DNA from: Loxodes magnus
Taxonomy: Eukaryota; Ciliophora; Karyorelictea; Loxodida; Loxodidae
Length of the DNA stretch: 64,000 bases
NCBI GenBank assembly: GCA_946699065.1
Contig: CAMPDV010001323.1
Coordinates: forward strand, 1 to 64,000
Reading direction: 5' to 3'
Both the position numbers and the translations under genes were made by a program. Positions 25,025-36,875 of the stretch are shown here, piece after piece. A model generated the notes under the pieces. It was not told where the DNA came from, made no database searches, and saw only the letters and a list, made by a program, of their open reading frames with translations. The first letter of the stretch is position 1. Each line of letters begins with the position of its first letter.

Positions 25025-26266
25025 TCAAATAAGTAATGCTTAATTAATATAGCTATATAAATATAAGCTATATACATTGATCTCACTTTAAACTATATTT
25101 TCTATATATAAGATTTTATATTTAAGCTAAAAGTATTTAGCTTCATTCTTTTACCCCTTTCCTGTCTTAAGCTTTTAACTGTACCTTATCACTAGAATTA
25201 ATAATAAAAATAGAAAAAGAAAATAAGTGAATCTTAAGTCTAGAATATGGCTAAGTTTCATATTTCTTTAAAAATCTACAGAGAAGCAATTTATCACCAA
25301 GAGTATGCTTAATTAGGCTATTTGAATTCTCAGCACTTCTTCCTTGTCTTCCTACTTCGGAATCGAATTATAGAAAGTATATCTGAACTTCAAATGATTC
25401 ACTATGGATTGATTAGACGAATTCATACAAAACTAATATGAATTCTTTAGATATTCCTGACATCCTTTTCGCCAAAATAAATTTTTCTAGCTTTTATTTT
25501 ATCTGAACTGTCATATATTTTTCCTTGGTGATTAAGTTATTCTGGGACTATTTAACAATTCATTGTAGTGATTGTCAGTGTTTTTTCGAGTTCAATTTTC
25601 ATCCTTTAATAAACTCTAAAAGTACTTCTAGTTGAAAGATACATATTTTGTGGCTTGAACAAAGGGTTTTGCATGTCTTTTAGTAATTGTTGCTGTATAT
25701 GGCATATTCTACATATTCCCTTTTAACTAATAAATTTACTTATTTTGCTAAAATTTCTATTTCTAATCTCTATAAAATCTCTAATGCCATTCTCTAAAGC
25801 TAGCATATTTAGGCATATCCACAGTTTTCAGAGTCCTAGATCTGTACTTAATTTTATCTACAGTCAGTCTCTTGATTCTAGAGACTGTGAATATTTATCG
25901 ACTTTTAGGTTGATTCAAATACAAGTAAGTTATAAAAACTTCATTTTAGCTATTTGTTTTAAAATTCCTAGTTTCAGTTTGAATACGATGGCTTAGAATT
26001 AACTAGTCTTTCTCGACATTTTTTTCTTAGTTAAATGTTCATATAATTTGCTGCTTTCTAGCTATTCTTAAGGATTTTTTAGTAATCCCGAATCCTTTAG
26101 TGTTATTAAGACAAACACTAAGGAAAAGTTCTAAAGTATCAGGTTCTATTATTTAGAACGTTTCTAGATGAATGGTAAGAAATGTTTATAGGTTATTGAC
26201 TTCTAATTGCTTATGTTCTAATACATTTTTGCTCATTAAGGACTTTACTATTTTAATCTCATTCAT
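25025..26266 (-). CDS. Coding-like region, unknown protein, two competing frames
   Basis: From ATG 26266 one minus-strand frame is open to TGA 25027-25025 (413 codons), with about four internal TGA codons, against about seven expected. Its last part contains a hydrophobic run (FTYFLFLFLLLILVI) that could anchor the protein in a membrane. From about 25.9 kb downward a second frame, ending at TGA 25145-25143, shows stronger G enrichment at codon position 1 and reads as a soluble Glu/Gln-rich protein. The first frame is convincing from 26266 to about 25.93 kb (for example LETFQIIEPDTLELFLSVC). A small intron or an indel near 25.9 kb would reconcile the two. No family recognised. Confidence 0.4.
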
Positions 26267-26439
26267 TTTTATAAATTTAAAAACGATTGAAATGGTAGAT
26301 AGTAATCATTCTAGTGAATATAAAGCATTCAGATTGGAAAATAAATTAAATGCCTTAGCAGGAAAATTACATATATTAAATCCTCTTTATTACATTTATT
26401 GGCTTTTCTATATCAAATATTAATTGTAAATACTGTAAT

Positions 26440-26865
26440 TAACCATTATAATAGCATTGGTAGTTCAATTCCTCGAGAGTAATAATTTGAGAGTCAGTTT
26501 AATGATGTTCGCAGCCACTAAATGCTAGCCAATAATCTTGAGCAGAAATATGTCTGCAATGACGGATTTGACGCTAGGGTTCATGCTAATGCAATCCTAT
26601 AAAGTCTGACTCAGCTACCTGCAGTGTAGATTTGACTCCACAAGATAATCGTAGCTTTACCAGTGTACTTATCCACAAGGCGTAGGAAATATATAGGCTT
26701 TGAGCAACATCTTTCCCATACCAGACTAATACAGGGATAAGTGTAGTTGCACAAAAGATATATTAGTAGTACTATCCAAAAATGGCTGGATTCCTCAAAT
26801 TTGTATTGGAAAGTTTCAGTTCAACTCATAAGAAAAATCTTTCAATACACTTATTGATGCCTCTA
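26440..26865. other. GC-richer island without protein motifs
   Basis: About 420 bp are clearly richer in GC than the surroundings and have balanced strands. I find no convincing protein in either direction and no tRNA or rRNA signature. The composition suggests a structured RNA gene or the body of a short mobile element. Only a secondary-structure and family search would tell. Confidence 0.4.
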
Positions 26866-29000
26866 TATGAATTATAAATTACACACACATTCTCTTTATT
26901 ATTTTATTTTTCCATATTACTTTTGGTATATTAAAAATCTAAGTGTTCGTCAATCTTAAAAAAAACAGTTTTTTGATAAAGTTTATTATAAAAAATCATG
27001 GAGTAATATAGCAAAATTATGGTAATTGTTTGATATTTATTGTTAATGTTTACAAATTCAGAAATAAGGACTATAAAGATTTATAGTTCCGATTTAAAAA
27101 TGGGAATTTTAAGGAATCTAAACTTTTCGAATTTATAAAATTTCTCGGTTATTTTTAATGACTTTTAAATTTCATTTGTGAATATGATAAAAGAAGACAG
27201 GGAAAGTAAATGATAAATTTTTTTGCTATTTTTCCATTAAGTTAATAATAATAAACTATCATTAGATTTAAATGAAATTTAAAGAAATTTTTTGTTTCCA
27301 TTATCTTCTCATAACCAAATTAAATTTCGGAGCCAAATCCTAGAAATGCAGATACCAAAAGAAAGAATTAATTCTGTTATAAGTTAAATTCACAAGGCAG
27401 AATCGAAAAGTTTAAGTACTTTATTCGTGCATTCCATAAAATCGCCAGAATATCTTAAATTTAACCCATAGCTTGTCCAGCCAAGGATAAATCCACTATC
27501 AAACAAAAAGATGACTAGTAAAAGGTTCATAAAGACAATCGTTTATTAAACCATAGGCATAGTAAACTAATCTATTGTAGAGCGTTGAGTATGAAAAATA
27601 CGATAAACTAAGACTTTATTTTATTTGTCACATCTTTGTAATTTTCATAATTATTCCAATAATCAAAAGTTACAGTAAAGCACTTATAGTTATAAGAAAG
27701 AACTACGATACTTAGTATCTCTGAAACAACATTCACAAGTATCAGTACAACTGAAAATATGCTTTTAAGTAATTATAATCAACTTATTGTAGGAAGTTTA
27801 TTAGTCTACTACTATTGGCTTTAAGCTTCTTCGTCAACAGAAGTCAATGGCTGCGAAGACATTTTGATTATATTTATAAGAAATATAAAGATGTGAAGTT
27901 TATCATTAGTTATTTGAATATAAAATTGGTTAAGGAAATTTAGGAAATTAGTATTCTTTATTATATAAAAATATAAAATGGAAATCTTTAATATTTTATT
28001 AAAGCTATTAAACTAAATTTTTTGTACTTGAGATATTTTTATTTTTATAGTTCATTTTATATAATTTCGTTCTAGTAAATTTTGAATTTTGCCTTTAAAT
28101 AGACCAATAATTTATGAGGAAACTATAGATAATTTTATTTATCAAAGCTTAAATAAAATGATGAAAGTCATCCTTGAGAATTTAAGTTATACTTAATTTC
28201 TAGCAATCATATTGAGTAGTACTATCGAAAAATTTATTCTTCTCATTATTATTTTGGTTGCTAGCATATGTTTCTAAAGGATTAATAGCTTTGTTATGAG
28301 ATAAAGATCTAGCACCCTTATTAGAGCTATAAAATAGTTATTTGGCTTAATTAACAACTAAAGATTAATAAAGACTCCTTAGACTCCTATATCAGCAAAT
28401 GTACTAATCGATCGTTATCTTAAATAGCAACCCACCACCCAATTCTTCCATTTAAATCCCCATATAAAAAAATCGAAATTCCCTTAAGCCACATACTATT
28501 ATTTCTATCTTAACTAGATAACACTAAGAGAATTTTAAATATTACAATGCAGAGAGTTAATTACAAATAAAGTAGCCAAATAATAATTTAATTTTAGAAA
28601 GTAAATCATAAGACTTTACTCTTATTACAATACTTAACTCTACTTTCTTATTAACTTTTCATTCTTTTAGTCATTCAATCATATCTGAGAACATTAAGTA
28701 AGCATGATAATGAAAGTACCTTAACTATTAAAGGGTCATCAAGAAAGGGCTTTTTTACATTATCTCTTATTTGGAACTTAAATAGACAAATTAACTCAAA
28801 TAAATAGTCAAAAACTAAAATTTTAGGGATAGAAATAATAGATTGATGAAAAGATATTATCTTAATTCTTAATATCTTCTTAAGCAGAGTGAATGCATAG
28901 GATAATGCAAGATTAATTCTAAGTTTAAGTATTAAAAAAGATTCACAATTAAAACACTGGAAATGATAAATATGAATACTATAATGCAGAATTATAAATA
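26866..29000. other. AT-rich region, no gene recognised
   Basis: AT-rich with mixed strand bias; some blocks (27.3-27.9 kb and 28.3-28.9 kb) are moderately complex and might contain exons, but I saw no motif or preferred frame. Confidence 0.4.
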
Positions 29001-29799
29001 CTATATCAGACTTTTTTTATTATATAGTAAGATATTTTTCTGGTAGGGTGTGAGGATGAGGCTGAACAACTAAGAAATCACAAAATTAAATTGATCTCTA
29101 TTTTGATTATAATAATAATATCATTAATTAATAGAATGTCAAGCAATATTATAAGATCAATAAAGATATAAATGATAAATATTAAAATATGTATATAGCT
29201 CTACAATTTTGAAATAGTCTCTCGATTATCAACGTGCAATCCAAAATTTAGTTGAGGACTATTCGGATAAGCACTCAAGGACGTGTAAAAGTTAATTTTA
29301 TGAAGTAATAAAAAGATCAAACTACGATAATGAAATTTTTTAAATATTCCCATAATTTATGTATGTAGGAAAAAGAAGTAAGGAGTTGCTGGATAAAAAA
29401 AATGGCATGGAGGAGCTTAAAAACAGCCAGGAAAACTCTTGAATTCTTGAAATAATCACTCCCAATTCAAAAGCGTGTTTTCGATAGATAGTAAGTAAAA
29501 TATCCATTCATAAAGCATAGGAGTTGTTAATTTCAATATATATCTAAAGTAAAATAAAAAAATTATTTTTCAAAATAGGAGATGTGCAAAAAGATGAAGT
29601 AATTAAGTAATTTCTCTAATATTTAACACGAAAATATGAATAGTGCATTAAAATAATTAAACTGCTTCCTTGTAGAATTATCAATATCTTTTCAATAATA
29701 ATAATCAATCGAGAATTCGCCTAAATAAAAGAATGATAATAAAAGATGTAATCTAAACTCGCTGAAAAAAGAAAGATCTAATAGTTTTAAGATATCATT

Positions 29800-30670
29800 A
29801 AGAATTATCCATCACATTGGAAATTTGGTATAAGCACTTGCTTGAGTTAAATAGAGTTGAGTCTACAGTATTTTGGAGCAGTAAAGCAGACAGATATACA
29901 AATTGTAAAATAAACAACGTGAGGGAATGGAAATATATCCACATAATTAGAGCTACGTAATAAAGAGAATTAAAAAAATCTCAAGGGAATTAATTTTAGA
30001 AGGATGGATTACTAAAATCAGTCATCCAACTTTTATGAATATGAAGCATGCCAAATATCTGAACTCAAACGAAATAATGCAGAAGGAATGAAGATATAAT
30101 AGACATATTCAAAAAGGCCGAAAAATTGTAAATGCAAATTTTTCAATAAGTAAATAGAAGAGAAGCTTCCTCTAAAAGAAGTAAGAATTTGGAAAATATA
30201 GAAGAAGGAAATAATGTGAAAGTAATGAGAAAATAGCATAATAATAAAAGGTAAATTTGAACAATAAAAAGTAAGAATAAGTTCAATTTATATTGAACCT
30301 ATTCACAGACAAAGATTATCTTTTGGAAGCGCAAAAAGTCATTTAAATGAACGAGATATGAGAAAACATGGCTTAGACTTTCTTGGGAAGATGCAAAACA
30401 TGAAGTAAAACATAGTAGTAAAATAAGGTAGAAAAACATGAATATAATGAAGAATAGAAATTTTTTAATAGAATAAAGATCGTTACCAAGAATAAACACA
30501 AATAAAGTATAATTGCAAAAAAGAGAAAAATAGTTATGCAATTAAAAAACATGACACAATAAAAACCACAAACGCTAGAAGATTTTGAATTTTCTAACTC
30601 AAAATAAACTAGATTTAAAAAGAAGAAATCTAAAATAAAGAAATAATAAATCAGACATAAGCAAGCATGA
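29800..30670 (+). CDS. LINE ORF1-like region, stop overlapping the endonuclease ATG
   Basis: A frame with TAR as Gln runs from about 29.8 kb through ATG 30035 and ends at TGA 30668-30670. The C-terminus is strongly basic (RFKKKKSKIKKQQIRHKQA), as expected of a nucleic-acid-binding ORF1 protein. The stop overlaps the ATG of the endonuclease frame (30667-30669) as ATGA, an arrangement common between consecutive ORFs of non-LTR elements. A handful of in-frame TGA codons occur. No zinc knuckle was found. A second frame, continuous with the endonuclease ORF from about 29407, also reads like protein, so a single fused ORF is the main alternative. Confidence 0.45.
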
Positions 30671-31330
30671 TATTTTTAAACCAACTAAAATTAGGAACAG
30701 TAAACGTAAGAGGAATCAAGTCAAACAAAATAGAACTAAGTAAATTCTTGTAAGACAAAGAGATAGATTAATTAGCGATTTAAGAAATTTTTTATGAATA
30801 AATATCGAAATACCAAAGATCTTTGGTTATCAGGTAATAAAAAAAACAGGGTAAATAAACACAGTAAGGGAGTAACCTTCTATAAAAAGAGCAAATTATA
30901 AAAAGAATAGAAGAATGAGATGCAGTTGGACTTAATCAAACTGAAATCATTTAGGGAGGAAGAATAATATGCTTGTGAGAGGATAATAGGATAGTAATAA
31001 TAAGTACATACAAGCCCACAAAACAGAGCTAAAATAGTTAAATCCTTTTTATGTGGAATTAAGACATTTTATACACATGACAGATAGTCATGGATTATAG
31101 ACATTAATTCTAGGTTATTTTAATGCGCATATTCTGTAATTATTACCTTATGATCTAAATCTAGCAGGATAATAATTAACAGATTTAATGAGAGAATTTA
31201 AACTAAATGCAAAGATCCAAGATCCAACTTTCGTCGATACATAAAGAAAAAGAAAATAAAAAATCGACTACTTTCTAACTGATCAATTTGTTACTCCTTA
31301 AACAATTAATACTAAATATTACCAAAGAAG
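30667..31330 (+). pseudogene. LINE ORF2 fragment: AP-endonuclease (EEP) domain, degenerate
   Basis: The N-terminal endonuclease of a non-LTR retrotransposon, which nicks the target DNA. Motifs: LGTVNVRGIKSN (30691 onward, with the conserved Asn), IDQLAIQEI (catalytic Glu region), a STYKPT strand, then, after a frame change near 31.02 kb, GYFNAH at 31123-31140, a C-terminal KIQDPTFVDT, and KIDYFLT near 31260. In active enzymes the GYFNAH motif is GDFNAH, so the catalytic Asp is Tyr here. The final Ser-Asp-His motif is not seen and no reverse transcriptase follows; the match stops near 31.33 kb where strand composition flips. The copy is inactive: frameshifted, mutated and 3'-truncated. Confidence 0.7.
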
Positions 31331-31374
31331 GGTTTATTTGCTTAAATAGTCGAAGATCTATGATTTTTAGAATG

Positions 31375-32340
31375 TGATTAAAATTGATTTCGACCTATTG
31401 TTCATAGGATATTCTATGTTTCAGTTTTTTGAAACAGCACTATATAAGATTCTTTAAGTTGCTACGGTATTTTCTCCGATTGTAAAATTTTCTGTATTTT
31501 TTTTGCTGCTAAATTTAAAAGATTTTCACCACCTGCTTATATTTAGTCTGATTCAGCAGCCTTTCATTTACTTAATTTATTTATATAATTTATTATGTCT
31601 TTTATCTGAATCTTTATTTTAGTTTTATTTTTAAATTGATCCGGTAATCTGTTTTCACCTTTCTTGTATAGTTCTTTTCAGTAATTTTAAAATTTCTAAA
31701 TGTTTTCTTCGTTTAGTAGTATTCAGAAAGCATTTTTTCTTTACTTGAACCACTTTTATATACTTTTTGAGGTATCATTTAGGCTTCCTTAATTTCTCTG
31801 ATCAAGAAAAGTATTTAATTAGTTTCTTCTGTCTTTTCTTTCTTATATTCTGTATCTACTTCTTTCTTCCTGTCTCAATTTTATTTACCGTTCTATGTAA
31901 AAGCTTCCTTCTTTTATCAACCTTTTAACCTGCTTCACTTATTTTCTAAATTATTTCCTTAGTCTTATTATTTCTATAGAGTATTTATATTTTCTCATTG
32001 TATATGCTATATATCTACATGTTTCTTAGATTCTTCCTTATTTTTTTTCCTATCATTTCTAGTAGAAATTTTTGCTGTCTAGATTTAAAAAATCTTAATA
32101 TTCTATCTTTTCTGCTCATTTTTTTATATTTTTCTGAACTTTTTGTCGTTTTAGTCTTTTAAATTTTGCGTTTTACCTAATTTTCACAATAGTTTTTATA
32201 TTTAATTACTGTTTATTATTAAATTTTATATAATTTTTTCTTTAGGAGAATTTTAGATCAAGTTATCGATCAATTTTTCTTGCTTGTTTTCTATTTTTCA
32301 CTTTTTTTATTCTTTTTTTTTCTTTTTAGATATTAAATAT
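31375..32340 (-). CDS. Lys/Glu-rich coding-like region, possible coiled coil
   Basis: The + strand is strongly pyrimidine-rich here. The minus strand reads, in one frame with TAR as Gln, as a very Lys-, Glu- and Gln-rich protein (for example VDTEYKKEKTEETNQILFLI) with several TGA codons. It directly abuts the end of the endonuclease fragment. No start, domain or family could be fixed. It may be a coiled-coil protein or only a purine-rich strand that mimics one. Confidence 0.28.
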
Positions 32341-33340
32341 TTGTTTCTTAATTGGAAATGCTTAAGATTTTTGAGACTATTTTCTTACACTTAATAAGTA
32401 TTAATATATAGATTAGATTATTCTTTTTGCTTTTTAACAAGTTTACCAAGAGAGAAACTATTTCTTAGGTGATATTTATTGTTATTATTTAACAAACAAC
32501 TAAAATAGAAAAATAATAACCATTTAAGCGGATTTGGAAAAAGATCAAAATTAATCATAAATCAATTCTTAAAAAAGCTAAATTCAAGAAATGTAGAACT
32601 TTTGTACTAATAATAGATGCTTTGCGAGAAAGGTTTTTATCTTAATTTCTAGTAAATAAAATAAGATCCAAAAATTCGAGAAAAAGAAATAAAATTTGCT
32701 AAAAGGATTAAGGTTTACAGAACAAAATTAAATAGTTAAAACTATTATCCTAAGCTAAAATAATAAAAAGAGTTAATAAGTATATTTTTCAGTAATTTAA
32801 GCATCATTGATAGAGCTAAAAAGAAATAACAACTCCTCTTAAAAATTAACAATCATCATCGATTTGCAAAATTCAACATGTATTATAGAAGTTTTAAGAA
32901 GTTAGAAGTTAATAGACATAAATTTAACAAAATTTGAATGAAATAGTAATAAGAAATTAGATAGATAAATTATTATAGTTTATAGATTAAAAAGATAAAT
33001 ATTTAATTCTAAATATTCTGAATAATTTCATTTATGTATATATTATTTTTTATATAAACTAATTACTAAGAAACTATTTTTATTTAATTTTGTTTATAAA
33101 ATAAAAGCTTAAAGTATTAAACGGATGATTAAATAAAAGCGAAAAATTTAATTATAAATGGCAGTTTCAAAATAATAATTATGTATTATTTAACATTTCA
33201 TTAAAAAGGGGTGTTATAAAGAAATAAAATTGTTCTTATTAAAAGGCTTTTAAATTAAAATCAAATAAACTATAATAAATAAATGCAAAATGAAGTTTTG
33301 TAAAAAAAATATAAATTATTTGATATAATTTTTGATATAA
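32341..33340. other. AT-rich region, no gene recognised
   Basis: Adenine-rich + strand without a recognised motif, ending at the ATAAATAAATAA that precedes the third hairpin copy. Confidence 0.45.
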
Positions 33341-33405
33341 ATAAATAAGATTAGAGAGCGCGAAGTACATCAATGGCACACAGCTCTTTAATAAAGTTTT
33401 TTAAA
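33338..33405 (+). repeat. Element 3'-end motif, copy 3: AGAGC...GCTCT hairpin + TTTAATAAAG + poly-T
   Basis: The outer stem AGAGC/GCTCT encloses a 24-nt loop at about 33354-33389 and is followed by TTTAATAAAGTTTTTT. The tail matches copy 1 (TTTAATCAAAG then T-run) and the stem matches copy 2. The preceding ATAAATAAATAA also matches copy 2. Confidence 0.5.
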
Positions 33406-33424
33406 TTAAAAAAAAAATTATTTT

Positions 33425-33665
33425 ATGAAGTCTTCAACTGTGTTAGCGTTCTTTGTGAGTCTTGTCTATTAATAAGTATGATCGGAATGCTCCCTAAGAG
33501 ACTTTAGTATCTGGCATCTTTCATTAAGAACGTTACTTGATGTCTCTTTAGTATTTGCCATCTCTCTTGGCTCACACCAAGTTTCTTGTTTGGTTCTTCG
33601 CCTATTGGCACTTGCTGATGACAGATCTAAAGTTAATGCCAGTTGAAGGATTGCTCCTCCCTATT
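33425..33665. other. GC-richer island with an internal duplication
   Basis: An island following hairpin copy 3. GACTTTAGTATCTGGCATCT (near 33499) recurs as a variant, GTCTCTTTAGTATTTGCCATC (near 33541), about 40 bp further on. Like the 5.9-kb island, it comes directly after a hairpin copy, but the two islands do not obviously share sequence. Content unknown. Confidence 0.4.
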
Positions 33666-34160
33666 TTTTTATATATAATAATTATAAACTGATCTTGTGA
33701 TAGTGAACGATAGTAACAAAAATACATGTATACACAAATGAACAAATGAATAGAATATCTATATTGTAAAGATTATATCATTATAAGAGATCATTTGAAC
33801 GTAAAAAGTTTGCAAATTTCACTGCTCATAATAATAGATTATTTTCTAATCATATTCTAATCATTGTCAACTTTATCTATAATTTTATAGTTTATTGGGA
33901 AAAGCTTACAAAAAGTAAATATATAAATGCAGGTTATAAGATGCAATAGATCGGAAAAAATATTAAGAATCTTTCCTAATAACTTAACTAGCATTCTTTT
34001 TTGATAGATTAAGATAATCTTGAAGATTAAAATAACCTCATCAAAAGTAAAATTTAAGATAATGCTTAATTGACATTGGAGATGTTTATTTCAGTCTCAA
34101 TTTAAAACAAAATAATTCGAGATCTTACTTAGAAATATAAAGAGACAAAAAGTGCAATTA
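33666..34160. other. AT-rich stretch, no gene recognised
   Basis: AT-rich, becoming purine-rich on + towards the coiled-coil-like segment. No motif. Confidence 0.4.
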
Positions 34161-34183
34161 AGTAAAGTAAAAATCTAAAACTA

Positions 34184-34600
34184 AATTGGATGAAAAAACT
34201 AAAAAATTGCTAGACTTCATGAGACAGCGCAAAGAACTTGGACAACTTAAAGTGAACTTTGGAAAAAAAATGCAAAAAAGAAGTTCAACTTAAAAATTGA
34301 GATGATAATGAAATGTTTCAAAATACTAATAAAATTTTAAAACTTTGAAGCGAAACAAAAAAAACAAATAGTATCAAATCAAAAAAAAATAATCTAAAAG
34401 ATCTTAGTTTGTAAGAAAATCTTGAATAATTCGCGTATCATAAAAATCAATAACATAAAAAAAAATTAAAAAAAAATAGCTATTCATTGAAGAACTTAAA
34501 ATTTTCGAAATGTATTAGAAAAGAGTTTTAAACTTATTTTTTTATCATAGAAATAAAATGGAAATCTGGGTTGGTACTAAACTTGATAATACTGATTGAA
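34184..34600 (+). pseudogene. Coiled-coil-like segment upstream of the orphan WD40 unit
   Basis: One + frame from about 34184 reads as a Lys/Glu/Asn/Leu-rich sequence with heptad-like character (for example NLDNLKWTLEKKCKKE) and a few TGA codons. The WD40 unit that follows is in another frame, after an 11-nt T-run. It could be the remains of a gene that once carried WD40 repeats, by analogy with the kinase-WD40 gene. Evidence is weak. Confidence 0.25.
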
Positions 34601-34628
34601 AGAGAAAATACCTTTATTTTTTTTTTGT

Positions 34629-34740
34629 ACAGAGACTTGTACGTGACATGCGGACTCAGTTTACTCTATAGCGATCTCTCTGAACCAGAAATGGATTGTC
34701 TCTGCAAGTTCAGATAAGACGATCAAAGTCTGGGATTTCT
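34629..34740 (+). pseudogene. Orphan WD40 repeat unit, copy of the kinase-WD40 unit
   Basis: About 110 bp closely match the units of the gene at 46.4 kb: ACTTGTAC..., CATGCGGACTCAGTTTACTC, CCAGAAATGGATTGTCTC and AAAGTCTGGGATTTC, encoding HADSVYSIAIS...QKWIVSASSDKTIKVWDF. It is a circularly permuted single unit: it begins in the end of a preceding repeat and stops before the QTGSC linker. A TGA replaces the Gly codon before HAD. The two variable residues are Tyr and Ser, and Tyr occurs in none of the five repeats of the main gene at that first position. It follows a run of T and is followed by AT-rich DNA, so it is a dispersed fragment. Confidence 0.9.
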
Positions 34741-34744
34741 ATAC

Positions 34745-36590
34745 GTATTTTTTTTTAATTTCAAGTTATTACTTTTTTTTCTTTTCTTTTTTTCTAATAT
34801 TTAACATTTTTTTTTCTAAAAAGTTTTTACTTTTTTATTTAAATTTTTTTTTCATTATAAAGCCTTTAACACATCTGACGAATCAATTTTTAACTTTTAT
34901 AACAATAATGTTTTTTTTCATTATTCTAAATTTTTATTTTTATCCATTTTATTGGCTACTTTTCGTTAATTCCAACTCTTTATTTTTTTCATTAAAAAAA
35001 AAACAAAAACTTTAGCAATTTGATTTTACTGATTTTTTATTTGTAAAACTTTTTAAACTACTTTCTAATTTATTTAACTTTTATTATACTTTATTACTTT
35101 TTTAATAACTTGCTTTTATTTATATTTAGATTCTTATAAATAAGAATTGAAAACTTTTTTTTAATTTTCAATTTAGCTTTTTTAAGTAAATCACTTTGTA
35201 TTTATAGATTTTAATTTTTCTTTTTATAGAAAATTAATGATAATATTAATAATATTTTGATCCTTAACATTTCTGATTATATCTTGTTCATAAGTTGATT
35301 CATAATGATTAAGTATTTCTTCACTTGTTAAATATTAGCATATTCAAAGTTAATGATAAGTCTTACAAGATATATTTAAATATTAAACTAGATGATTTTT
35401 CTTAAATCTTGATAAATACATATAAGTTTTTTTATTTCGATCTAAAATGATCATCTTTATCCAATTTAGATTTGTAATATTCATCGTTTAATATTAAATT
35501 AATAGCTAGAGACTTAAAAAGTTCTTTTATCCTTGCGAATTAGCTATTATTTAAATAATAGATTTGCTTCAAATTTACTTTTAAAGGGTATATTTAAATC
35601 AATATCTTCTTTTTTCTTTATTTTTTGCCTTTTAATATTATTTCTTATTATTGCCAATCTAACTTTATCTTTATGAATTCGCTCAAGTTTATTTAAAATC
35701 CGAAGAAAATATTTCATTTAAAGCAAAGGAATATTTGTCTATTCCTTTAGATATTGAAACTAAATGAATGCAAAAGGTTGTAATTTAAGCAAGTGATTAT
35801 CTAATTTTTGAAGTATTATAATCTTTGTGATATTTAATTTCCATTGTTTAGAAATCTTCTCTGTATTAAGAGTGACTAAGTTATTATCATTGAAAACCTA
35901 GAAATTTATATATTTACCTTACATTTTACTAATATATTTTTATTGCGATTTCTCTCCTTATATCTATAGACTCTATTAAATTTTATAATAACTAATTCAA
36001 GTTTTATGTATAAAAAAGTCTTATGATTTTACTTCCTAAACCTAGTTATTATTTAGAAGATTTAATTTTTAGCTTTTACATCTTTTTGTTATTTCTCTAA
36101 CTAATTTAAATTTGATTATTCATTTATAAGTATTAATTTCCTAACTATCTTTAAAATTATGATATCAAATTTTAAATCGTTTTTCCTATTTTTTTAGGAG
36201 TTAACTAAGAAACTATTTATGGTTTTTTTGTTATTTCACCTCAAAAATTTGATTTTTTCTATATAGAAAAATTTAATTATTTATGCATGTGTTTATAGAT
36301 CTTCATAGAACATACTTTCATTTAATAATACTATAGTTAAGCATGCTAGGTATCTAATATCACTATTTATTATAAACAGTTTAAGAAACCTTCATTAATA
36401 CAACCTTTTAATTCTAATGTAGTAGTAGCCATCATATCTCTATCTGATCAATGGTTACACAGAGCCTTCATATTTTTCTTTAAACTAAAACACATAAAAG
36501 CGCTTTTTATTTTGATAAAAGTCTTCGGCTGTTTCTTGAGTATTGCTCTTCTCATCTTCTTATCCTATAACCTTTTTTCTATCTCCTTTA
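34745..36590. other. T-rich AT region, no gene recognised
   Basis: About 1.8 kb of strongly AT-rich, T-biased + strand with homopolymer runs. No motif on either strand. Confidence 0.5.
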
Positions 36591-36875
36591 TCAATCCACT
36601 ATAACCAAGATTTCTTCATCTAATAGAAATTTTTATCTTTTTATGTTAGTTTCATCAATTACAAGACGCTGAAATTTAGTATCTAGCATAAAGTAAAAAT
36701 TCCATAAAATATCTTAATTAAAAGGTCTAATTTCCAAAAGCTTAGCTATTTATTGCTTCGCATAAAACTAATTATCTAATTTATTCTTTTAATGCTTCTT
36801 TATTTCTTTCTAGTGTTCTCTATCTTCTAAAAATACTCTTCTTGAGTAAAGTATTACTGTAATTAAAATACTCAT
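36591..36875 (-). CDS. Small coding-like ORF, unknown, 94 residues
   Basis: ATG 36875 to TGA 36593-36591 is 94 codons with no internal TGA, TAR as Gln. The product reads as a mixed soluble protein (IAKLLEIRPFNQDILWNFYF, ending LLDEEILVIVD). It lies head to head with the + gene starting at 37073, 197 bp away, so the two could share a promoter region. A longer gene continuing past the TGA, if that codon is Trp, is possible. No family recognised. Confidence 0.35.

Noticed and set aside
26455-26490. tRNA-like T-arm (TAGTTCAATTCCT) at the start of the GC-rich island
   Set aside because: No matching acceptor stem, D-arm or anticodon arm could be folded around it.
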